From Brevundimonas sp. NIBR10 (GTDB lineage Bacteria > Pseudomonadota > Alphaproteobacteria > Caulobacterales > Caulobacteraceae), in contig NZ_CP115464.1 in the NCBI RefSeq assembly GCF_027912515.1, positions 806,001-870,000 of the forward strand: 64,000 nt of DNA. The letters are read 5' to 3'. The position numbers and the translations under genes were made by a program. This document shows, piece after piece, positions 26,083-33,764 of the stretch; the first letter of the stretch is position 1; each line of letters opens with the position of its first letter. The notes beneath the pieces were generated by a model that made no database searches, was not told the DNA's origin, and saw nothing but the letters and a program-made list of their open reading frames with translations.

Positions 26083-28148
26083 TGGACGGCGTCATCACCG
26101 CCGAGCGTCGGGACCGCGTCCTCGTCCTGACGATCGATCATCCGCCGGTGAACGCCCTCGGGCATGTGATCCGCCAGGCCCTTCTGACGACGCTGGAGGC
26201 GGCGCGCCTCGACGCCGGAGTCGACGGGGTCGTCCTGCGCGGCGCCGGCAAACTCTGGTCCGGCGGCGCCGACATCCGTGAATTCGAGGCGCCGGTCGCA
26301 CCGCTTCTTCCCGAGGTTCTCGCCGTCATCGAGGCGTTCGAAAAGCCGATAGCCGCCGCCGTGCATGGCGTCGCCTTCGGCGGCGGTCTGGAACTGGCGC
26401 TCGCCTGCCACATCCGGATCGCCGAGACCGGCGCGCAACTGTCCTTGCCCGAGGTGACGCTGGGCCTGTTGCCGGGCGCGGGTGGGACGCAGCGGCTGCC
26501 CCGCCTCGTCGGAGTCCCCCGCGCGCTCGAGATGATGACCTCGGGGGTCCGGATCGGTCACCAGACTGCCCTGGACTGGGGTCTGGTGGACGCGGTGGCG
26601 GAGCCGGGCGAGGCTGTCGACGAAGCGGCCGGGCGGGTTCGCGCCGCGGCGGCCTCCAGGGCCTTGCGTCGCACCGGTCACCTGCCCTGGCCGCCCGGGG
26701 CGGCGGCGGACATTGAAGCCTTCGTCACTGACAACCCCCGTCGGTTCCGCGGCGCGATTGCGGCGGGCCGGATCGTCGAGGTCGTGCGCGAGACCGTCGA
26801 TGCCCCGATTGCGGCGGGTCTGGTCGTCGAGCGCGCCGGCTTCGAAGCCCTGCGCGCCGGCCCCCAGTCGGCCGCCCTGCGCTACAGCTTCTTCTCCGAT
26901 CGCGCCGCGTCCCGTGTTCCGGGTCTGGAGGACGCGGTCACGCGCAGCGTCGAACGCGTCGGCGTTATCGGCGCCGGCACGATGGGAACGGGAATCGCCC
27001 TGGCCTTGCTGCAGGGCGGGGTGGAAGTCGTCCTGATGGAGAAGGCGCCCGAAGCCCTGGCGCGAGGTCTCGCGGTGATCGCTGCTGCGCTCACGCGCAA
27101 TCTCGAGGCCGGGCGTCTGACCGAGCAGGCGTATCGCGACATCCGGACGGCCTTGTCCTCAACGACAGACCTCGCCGCCCTCAGCGATGTGGACCTGGTG
27201 ATCGAGGCCGCCTTCGAGACGCTGGAGGTCAAACGCGAGATTTTCTCGCAACTCGACCTCCGGGTTCGCCCGGGGGCGATCCTGGCGAGCAACACCTCCT
27301 ACCTGGACATCGACGCGATCGCTGCGGCCACCGGTCGTCCCGACGATGTGGTAGGGCTTCATTTCTTCTCGCCCGCCAACATCATGAAGCTGCTGGAGAT
27401 TGTCAAAGGCGCGAAGACGTCTCCCGCCGTCGTTGCGACGGCGCTTGCGCTCGCCAGACGCATCGGCAAGACGGCTGTCGTGGCCGGCAACGCCCATGGC
27501 TTCATCGGCAACCGGATGCTGGCGATCCGCAAGCGGGAATCCGAAGCGATGGTGCTCGAGGGCGCCAGCCCCTATGCCATCGACCGGGTCATCGAGGCCT
27601 TCGGTCTGCCGATGGGCCCGTTCCGCATGGGGGATCTCGCAGGGCTCGATCTGGGATGGGACGCGCGAACGTCCAGGGGGCGAACGCTGCGCGAGCGGTT
27701 CTGCGAAGCGGGCCGCCGCGGCCAGAAGAGCGGCGCGGGCTTCTATGACTATACTGCGGACCGCAAGGCGATCCGTTCACAGGCCGCCGAGGATCTGATC
27801 GCAGCCTACCGGCTCGATCTGGACGCGCCGCAACGCGAGATCGCCGACGCCGAGATCCTCGACCGGCTCATCCTGCCGATGGTCAATGAGGGCGCACAGA
27901 TCCTCGCCGAACATAAGGCGCTGCGCGGCTCGGATATCGATGTGGTCTGGCGCAACGGCTATGGCTGGCCAGCCTGGCGGGGAGGGCCGATGTACTGGGC
28001 CGACGCCGAGGGCCTGGCCTCTGTCGTCGAGCGCCTCCGGACTTTGGCGGGGCGGCTTGGACCGCAGTTCGCCCCGTCCGATCTTCTCGTCGATCTGGCC
28101 CGGACGGATGGCCGTCTGCGCGATGTCGCCAATCCGGCCCTGTCCTGA
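26082..28148 (+). CDS. Bifunctional enoyl-CoA hydratase / 3-hydroxyacyl-CoA dehydrogenase (FadJ-like)
   Basis: A 688-aa fusion. The N-terminal crotonase domain (1-190) has the oxyanion segment SGGADIREF and the acid/base pair Glu104 and Glu124 ([24 protein letters not shown]). A linker is followed by the NAD-binding domain ([16 protein letters not shown] from about 292) with the catalytic His in [17 protein letters not shown], then two C-terminal 3HCDH domains. It hydrates enoyl-CoA and oxidises the 3-hydroxyacyl-CoA for the thiolase. ATG 26082 shares its A with the preceding TGA. The length is typical of short FadJ/PimF-like proteins. Confidence 0.92.
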   Translation: MDGVITAERRDRVLVLTIDHPPVNALGHVIRQALLTTLEAARLDAGVDGVVLRGAGKLWSGGADIREFEAPVAPLLPEVLAVIEAFEKPIAAAVHGVAFGGGLELALACHIRIAETGAQLSLPEVTLGLLPGAGGTQRLPRLVGVPRALEMMTSGVRIGHQTALDWGLVDAVAEPGEAVDEAAGRVRAAAASRALRRTGHLPWPPGAAADIEAFVTDNPRRFRGAIAAGRIVEVVRETVDAPIAAGLVVERAGFEALRAGPQSAALRYSFFSDRAASRVPGLEDAVTRSVERVGVIGAGTMGTGIALALLQGGVEVVLMEKAPEALARGLAVIAAALTRNLEAGRLTEQAYRDIRTALSSTTDLAALSDVDLVIEAAFETLEVKREIFSQLDLRVRPGAILASNTSYLDIDAIAAATGRPDDVVGLHFFSPANIMKLLEIVKGAKTSPAVVATALALARRIGKTAVVAGNAHGFIGNRMLAIRKRESEAMVLEGASPYAIDRVIEAFGLPMGPFRMGDLAGLDLGWDARTSRGRTLRERFCEAGRRGQKSGAGFYDYTADRKAIRSQAAEDLIAAYRLDLDAPQREIADAEILDRLILPMVNEGAQILAEHKALRGSDIDVVWRNGYGWPAWRGGPMYWADAEGLASVVERLRTLAGRLGPQFAPSDLLVDLARTDGRLRDVANPALS

Positions 28149-28185
28149 TGCTCCACAGCCCGCAGCCTCGCGGTGGAGCGAAGAC

Positions 28186-28656
28186 GTGACGGCCCGGCCA
28201 GAACGGGTCGCACCGGCCCTGACCCGTCTCGACGCCTATCCCTTCCAGTGCCGCCTGGGGACGCGGTTCGGCGACCAGGACCTCAACCGGCACCTCAACA
28301 ATGTGGCCCTGGCGTCGCTGTTCGAGGAAGGGCGGGTCCGGTTCGTCCAGGCGCTGGGCGGCGGCGAACACCTTCCAAACGGGGCGACTGTGGTCGCCGC
28401 GATGAAGACCGACTTTCTGCGGGACGCGCTCTATCCCGCCGATCTTGTGATCGCGATTGGCGTGCTTCGCATCGGCCGGACCTCCTGGACCGTCGTCGAG
28501 GGAGCGTTTCAGGACGGGCGATGTGTGGCGGTCTGTGAAGCCACGCTCGTTCGCCGCAGCGCCGACGGTCCGGTCGGACTTCCCCCTTTATGGCGGGCTG
28601 CGCTGGAGGCCCACGGACTGCCTCACGATGAGGGGAGAGACAGGTTCCAGACCTGA
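28186..28656 (+). CDS. Acyl-CoA thioesterase, hotdog fold
   Basis: A 156-aa thioesterase. The motif GDQDLNRHLNNVALASLFEEGR is the 4HBT/FadM pattern with an active-site Asp and the HxNN segment. The first plausible start is GTG 28186, with GGAG 8 nt upstream; longer versions would be buried in the FadJ-like gene. It is the last gene of the plus-strand oxidation operon, 37 nt after the FadJ-like stop. Likely role: releasing CoA from dead-end or overflow acyl-CoA esters in the pathway. Confidence 0.8.
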   Translation: MTARPERVAPALTRLDAYPFQCRLGTRFGDQDLNRHLNNVALASLFEEGRVRFVQALGGGEHLPNGATVVAAMKTDFLRDALYPADLVIAIGVLRIGRTSWTVVEGAFQDGRCVAVCEATLVRRSADGPVGLPPLWRAALEAHGLPHDEGRDRFQT

Positions 28657-28853
28657 AGGCGCGGACAAGGCCACCGCTAAAGTCCCTGCGCATCTGAGGT
28701 CTGGCGGCAAGATTGTGCCATTATCGTCACGCGCGCGTCGCGAAGGCGCAAGATTTGACCAACACGCCACGCAAAACCGCTCGCTCAAATGCTGCGCAAG
28801 CTTTCCGCAAGCTCCTGTCACACTAGTGCCTCCAACAAGCGGCACGGTGGTCG

Positions 28854-29528
28854 ATGCGCATCCTTCTCGTTGAAGACGAAACAGAGTTGTCCGAGGTCCT
28901 CGGACGTCTGCTGACCAGCGGCGGCTACGTCGTTGACCGGGTCCCGACGCTTGGCGAAGCGATGGAGGCTGTGCGAAGCTTCGCCTATCCCCTGATCATC
29001 CTCGACCGCCGTCTTCCGGACGGAGACGGCCTGTCTCTGCTGGCGCATTGCCCGGTTGACGCCGCGCCGCGCGTCCTCGTCCTCTCCGCCCTCGATCAGA
29101 CGGACGACAAGGTCGCCGGACTCGCGGCGGGGGCCGACGACTATCTCGCCAAGCCGTTCGCCCCGGAAGAACTGCTCGCGCGTCTCAAGGCCCTGCTGCG
29201 GCGTCCCGATCGGGAGACCGAACAATGGTTGCGCCTGGGCGGTGTCGCCTTCGACACTGTGAACCGGCAGATCCTGGTGCATGGCGCGCCCTTCGAGGCG
29301 CCGCGGCGCGAAGGCCTGATCCTGGAAGCCCTGTTGCGCCGGAAAGGCCATGTCGCGCCTCGGGAAATGCTGGAAGAGGCCGTCTACGGCTTCGATGAAC
29401 TGGTCCAGTCCAACACCCTGGAGTCCCAGATTTCCCGGCTCCGGGGGCGACTGCGCAAGGCGAACGCCGGCGTCATCATCCATACCATCTGGGGTATCGG
29501 CTATCTCCTGAGGGAGGAGGCGCCATGA
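28854..29528 (+). CDS. OmpR/PhoB-family response regulator
   Basis: A 224-aa two-domain regulator. In the receiver, the acidic pocket is VEDE (6-9), the phosphorylation site Asp51 (IILDRRLPDGDG), Ser78/Ala79 take the switch Thr position and Lys100 is the conserved lysine (YLAKPF). The winged-helix DNA-binding domain covers about 125-222, ending IIHTIWGIGYLLR. A 197-nt upstream gap separates it from the thioesterase, so it has its own promoter. Its stop overlaps the kinase ATG, and the kinase is followed by a TonB receptor in the same transcript, so the pair probably senses the receptor's ligand. Confidence 0.93.
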   Translation: MRILLVEDETELSEVLGRLLTSGGYVVDRVPTLGEAMEAVRSFAYPLIILDRRLPDGDGLSLLAHCPVDAAPRVLVLSALDQTDDKVAGLAAGADDYLAKPFAPEELLARLKALLRRPDRETEQWLRLGGVAFDTVNRQILVHGAPFEAPRREGLILEALLRRKGHVAPREMLEEAVYGFDELVQSNTLESQISRLRGRLRKANAGVIIHTIWGIGYLLREEAP

Positions 29529-30925
29529 GCCGCTCCCACGGGCGCGACAACCCGTCGATCGTCACCTCGCTGATCGCCGGATCGGTCGCGGCCACGGCCC
29601 TGTCCCTGTTCATCCTGATCCTGGCGCCGATCGGGTCCTACGCCGCGCGGTTCGATCGCACGGACATTTCCCTGAACCTGCTCGTTGCGGACGCCCGCGA
29701 CGCAATCGCCCCCGACGGCCGCATAGACCGGTCCCGCCTGGAGGCGTCCGACGTCCTCATGCGGACGCGCCGGGCCAATCCGGAGCTGCGGCTTTTCATC
29801 GATACGCCCCGCGACCGGTTCACGATCGGCGGTCCGCCCAGACGGTGGCGCGAACCGGCGGCGCCGCAGGACGGCGCAAGCGCGTGCGGGGTCGAGACCA
29901 CGGCCCTGGACATTCGTGATGCGGACGGGGCGGGCCGTGTCCAGGCCCGGCGGTGTGATGAAGCGCCCTATTATATCGAGGTCGGGGCGGTCCGGACCGC
30001 GGTGGTGACCCGACGCGAGGCCTTCGGCAGCGTCTTCAGGACCGAGCTGACCCGATACGGCCAGAGCCTGGCGCTGGTCGCCCTGTTTGTGGGCCTGGTG
30101 ATCCTGACCGTCTTCTACCTGGCCACCCGCTCTCTTCGCGCGGTCGTGGCCATCGCGGACCATCTGGGACCGGATGGCGTCCTCACCCCTTTGCCCGAGG
30201 CGCGCCTGCCGCGCGAAATCCTGCCGCTGGTGCGCTCTGTGAATCGCGCCTTCTTCCAGATCGAGGATGCGGTCCGGCGCCAGAAGACCTTCACCGCCGC
30301 CGCCGCTCACGAGCTCCGCACGCCGCTGGCCATCCTGGGCGGCCGGCTGGGCGAGCTTCCCGAGGGCGCGCTCAGGCACCAGCTCGAGCGCGACGTGCGC
30401 CGGATGTCCCAGATCATCAGCCAGTTGTTGAAGCTCGCCTCCTGGCAGGCGGTCGCGCCCCGGCTGGATCCGATCAGCCTGAACGGGCTGGTGCGCGAGG
30501 TCTGTATCGAATACGCGCCGATCGCCATCGCGGCCGGCAAGAGCCTGACCTATGTCGAGGACGGGTCGGCCATGATCGCCGGGGACGCCGAGATCGTCCG
30601 GATCGCCGTCGTCAATCTGATGGAGAACGCCCTTCTCCACACGGCGCCCGCAACCGCCGTGGAGGTGACCGTGGGCGCCGACCGCCAGGTGCGGATCCGG
30701 GACCATGGAGCCGGGGTCGCTGAAGCCGACCGGCCTCACCTGTTCAAGCCCTTTTTCAAACAGCCGCCGAACAAGGCCGGGGCGGGGCTGGGACTGGCCA
30801 TCGTTTCCGAGGCGATGACGCTGCATGGCGGCCAGATATCGGTCGAGACGCCGCAGGACGGCGGCGCCGCCTTCGTTCTCGCCTTCCCACCCATCGACTC
30901 CGGGCCTGACGACCCGGCGCGCTGA
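29525..30925 (+). CDS. Sensor histidine kinase
   Basis: A 466-aa membrane kinase. TM1 covers about 12-36 and TM2 about 181-200, enclosing a 140-residue periplasmic sensor with two cysteines (Cys121, Cys144) that could form a disulfide. The H-box has His262 (AAAHELRTPLAIL), then the N-box NLMENALLHT, the G1 box DHGAGV and the G2 box GAGLGLAI. A short HAMP-like link lies between TM2 and the H-box. It is coupled (ATGA) to the response regulator and 29 nt before a TonB receptor gene. The periplasmic domain matches no family I can name. Confidence 0.92.
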   Translation: MSRSHGRDNPSIVTSLIAGSVAATALSLFILILAPIGSYAARFDRTDISLNLLVADARDAIAPDGRIDRSRLEASDVLMRTRRANPELRLFIDTPRDRFTIGGPPRRWREPAAPQDGASACGVETTALDIRDADGAGRVQARRCDEAPYYIEVGAVRTAVVTRREAFGSVFRTELTRYGQSLALVALFVGLVILTVFYLATRSLRAVVAIADHLGPDGVLTPLPEARLPREILPLVRSVNRAFFQIEDAVRRQKTFTAAAAHELRTPLAILGGRLGELPEGALRHQLERDVRRMSQIISQLLKLASWQAVAPRLDPISLNGLVREVCIEYAPIAIAAGKSLTYVEDGSAMIAGDAEIVRIAVVNLMENALLHTAPATAVEVTVGADRQVRIRDHGAGVAEADRPHLFKPFFKQPPNKAGAGLGLAIVSEAMTLHGGQISVETPQDGGAAFVLAFPPIDSGPDDPAR

Positions 30926-30954
30926 CAACACTGCTTTTTCCAAGGGGGACTACC

Positions 30955-33633
30955 ATGATCACAACGCCTATCGCCGACCGCCGCCGCCTGCTGGGCTGCG
31001 TCGGCCTTGCCGCCCTTTGCGGCCTGACCCTGACCGCCGCCGGCGGCGCCCACGCCCAGACGGCCGAGCCCACCGCCGACGAGGTCGAGGCGGTGACGGT
31101 GACCGGGACGCGCATCCGCGGCGGCACGGTCGCTTCGCCGGTCGTGGTCATCGGTCAGGAAGAGATCCGGGCGCGCGGGGCGGCGACGGCGGAGGAGATC
31201 ATCAATCTGCTGCCGCAGAACCTGTCCGCCCTGAACAGCAGTTCGTTCGCGTCGAAGAACCAGTCGACCGAGAGTCTGGGGGAATCGGCGCCCAATCTGC
31301 GCGGTCTCGGGACCAACGCGACCCTGGTGTTGATCAATGGACGCCGGGTGGCGGGCTCGGCCAGCTTCGACGGCTCAACCTTCAACCTGTCGAGCATTCC
31401 CGCCAACGCCATCGAACGGGTCGAGGTGCTTCTCGACGGCGCTTCGGCGATCTATGGGTCCGATGCGATCGGCGGCGTCATCAACGTCATCCTCAAGACC
31501 GATCTGCCGAGCCGGTTCGAGACCACGGTGCGCCAGGAGATCGGAGAGAACGGCGCCGACCGGACGAGCCTGTCGCAGGTCATCAGCCACGACTGGTCGG
31601 GCGGCCGGATGATCGCGACCCTCGGCTACAGCAAGACCGATCCGGTCAGGACCGCCGACTACGGCCTGTCATCGATGGACTACCGGGACCGGGGCGGCGA
31701 CGATTTCCGCATCACCAGCTTCTCCCAGCCGGGCGTCGTCTATGGCTACGGCGCGCTGCCGGCGAGTTCGGCGGGCGTTGTCTATACGCCGGCGGACCTG
31801 TCGGACGCCAATATCGTCCCGGTCAGCATCCTGCCGCTCTATCTGCGTCCGGAAGGCGAGCAGTCGAGCGCGACCGTCTATCTGGAGCAGACCGTGAGCC
31901 AGAAGCTGCGCCTGTATGTGGACGCGCTTTACAGCCGCACGGACACGCGCCAGATCGGCCAGGCCCCGTCGGTCAGTTTCGCCTATGTGCCTGAGACCAA
32001 TGCGTTCAACCGCTTCGGAGAGGACGTCTTCGTCAGCTATCTGTTCGCCAATGAGGTCGAACGCGGGGTTCTTCCGCGCAACACCTCGCGGTCCCGGGAT
32101 GAACGATTCCACATCAATCTCGGCGGCGAATACAGCCTGCCGATCCGCGACTGGTCGCTGGACGCCTATGCGGTCTTCTCGCGCGAAACCTCGGAGTCGT
32201 CCTCGCGGGGGCTCGACCTCTTCTCCGACGCCTTTGCCGACGCCCTGGCCGGGGCGACGCTGGCGACGGCGCTCAACCTGTTTGGTAATGGATCCGCGCA
32301 GAACGACGCCCTGCTGTCCTCGCTTGTGGGCGATACGGGAACCCTGACCAATGAATCGCGGGTCACGGGCGCCAATCTGGGCCTGTCGGGCGGCCTGATC
32401 ACGCTTCCGGCCGGTGAGGTCCGTTTCGCCGCCGGGGCGGAGTTCCGGCGCGAAGTGCTCGACTATTCGGGGTCGCCCACCTCGGCCATGACCTTCAACA
32501 CCGACACCCTGCCGCGCGACATCACCTCGGTCTACGCCCAGGTCGATGTGCCGCTGCTCAAGGACAAGGCCTTCGCGCGCCGCCTGAGCCTGACCTTGGC
32601 CGGACGCTGGGAAGAGTATGCGCTCGCGGGGGATTTCGACAGTGACGGCGCTGCCGATGATGACCGCAGCTTCTCGCAGTTCAGTCCCCAGGTGGGGCTG
32701 CTGTGGCAGCCGTTCACAGCGCTGCGGCTGCGCGCCACCTATGGCGAATCCTTCCGTACCCCCGATCCGCGCCAGCTCTTCCTGCCGACCCAACTGTTCC
32801 CGGACACGATTCCCCTGCTCGACTACGCCGCCCCGGGCGGGCCGGACATCGCCTTCGTGACCCTGTCCTCGGGCGGCAATCCGGACCTGCAGCCCGAGAC
32901 GGCCAGGACCTGGACGCTCGGTTTCGACTACGCCCCGCAGGACAAGCCCTGGAATGTCCGCGTCGGCTACAATGTCACCCGATTCGAGAACCTCCTGGGC
33001 AATACGGTCGATCTGCTGTTCGGCGACTTCGCGGAATATGTGTTCACCCACCCCGACCAGTTCCCCGGCACGGCCGTGCGGGACGCCGCGGGCAATCTGG
33101 TTCAGGTCAACATCAACGCCATCAACCTGTCTTCCCGGGTTTCCGAAACGATCGATGTCGGCGGCGAATACGCTGTGGATGCGGGGGACCTGGGCCTGTT
33201 CACGGCGTCCTTCAATGCGACCTTCACCCTCAGGCTCGACGACGAACTTGTTCCGGGCCTGGATGCGGTGGCGCGTCGCGACAACATCACCGGCGCGGAC
33301 CGCTATGTCGCGGTGGCCTCCCTGAACTGGACCCGGAGGGACTGGCGGGCCAACGTCGCCTTCACCTATCGCCCCTCCTATGGCTATGCCGCCTTCAACA
33401 CGGGCGAGGACCGCCGCGCCGACGACTATCTGAAGGCGGATGCGAGCCTCGGCTATACGTTCGACAACACCGGCTCCGCCTGGCGGGACGGCGTGCGGAT
33501 CACGGCCGGGGTGCGCAATCTGATCGGCTCGGAAGCTGGATACGTCGGCGCCTATTCGACGACGCCCTACGACAGCAGCCGTTACGATGTTCGTGGACGC
33601 ACCGGATTCCTCGAGATCGCCAAGGCCTTCTGA
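30955..33633 (+). CDS. TonB-dependent receptor (TCS-linked)
   Basis: A 892-aa receptor. The signal peptide ends near residue 35 (GGAHA-Q). A TonB-box-like segment VEAVTVTGTRIRGG leads into a plug with NLRGLGTNATLVLINGRR and DGASAIYGSDAIGGVINV, which is the receptor class common in Caulobacterales for oligopeptides or sugars rather than the siderophore class. The barrel ends in GFLEIAKAF with terminal Phe. It shares the two-component operon and ends in a strong hairpin. The next gene is a secreted M16 peptidase, so a peptide ligand is a reasonable guess. Confidence 0.92.
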   Translation: MITTPIADRRRLLGCVGLAALCGLTLTAAGGAHAQTAEPTADEVEAVTVTGTRIRGGTVASPVVVIGQEEIRARGAATAEEIINLLPQNLSALNSSSFASKNQSTESLGESAPNLRGLGTNATLVLINGRRVAGSASFDGSTFNLSSIPANAIERVEVLLDGASAIYGSDAIGGVINVILKTDLPSRFETTVRQEIGENGADRTSLSQVISHDWSGGRMIATLGYSKTDPVRTADYGLSSMDYRDRGGDDFRITSFSQPGVVYGYGALPASSAGVVYTPADLSDANIVPVSILPLYLRPEGEQSSATVYLEQTVSQKLRLYVDALYSRTDTRQIGQAPSVSFAYVPETNAFNRFGEDVFVSYLFANEVERGVLPRNTSRSRDERFHINLGGEYSLPIRDWSLDAYAVFSRETSESSSRGLDLFSDAFADALAGATLATALNLFGNGSAQNDALLSSLVGDTGTLTNESRVTGANLGLSGGLITLPAGEVRFAAGAEFRREVLDYSGSPTSAMTFNTDTLPRDITSVYAQVDVPLLKDKAFARRLSLTLAGRWEEYALAGDFDSDGAADDDRSFSQFSPQVGLLWQPFTALRLRATYGESFRTPDPRQLFLPTQLFPDTIPLLDYAAPGGPDIAFVTLSSGGNPDLQPETARTWTLGFDYAPQDKPWNVRVGYNVTRFENLLGNTVDLLFGDFAEYVFTHPDQFPGTAVRDAAGNLVQVNINAINLSSRVSETIDVGGEYAVDAGDLGLFTASFNATFTLRLDDELVPGLDAVARRDNITGADRYVAVASLNWTRRDWRANVAFTYRPSYGYAAFNTGEDRRADDYLKADASLGYTFDNTGSAWRDGVRITAGVRNLIGSEAGYVGAYSTTPYDSSRYDVRGRTGFLEIAKAF

Positions 33634-33647
33634 TCGCATCCGACCTT

Positions 33648-33677
33648 ATGACGGGTCCGGCGCGCCGGACCCGTCAT
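33648..33677 (+). terminator. Hairpin terminator after the TCS-linked TBDT
   Basis: ATGACGGGTCCGG and CCGGACCCGTCAT are perfect 13-bp arms around CGCG, 14 nt after the receptor stop. There is no T-run. A second, weaker repeat (GGTCCGC / GCGGACC, 33698-33720) follows before the M16 gene and could be part of its promoter control. Confidence 0.7.
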
Positions 33678-33764
33678 GACCGCAAGGATTGCGCATAGGT
33701 CCGCCTGCAGGGTGCGGACCAGGGCGAGGCCGGCCGCCATTGTTCAGCCGGGTCAAGGACCGTC

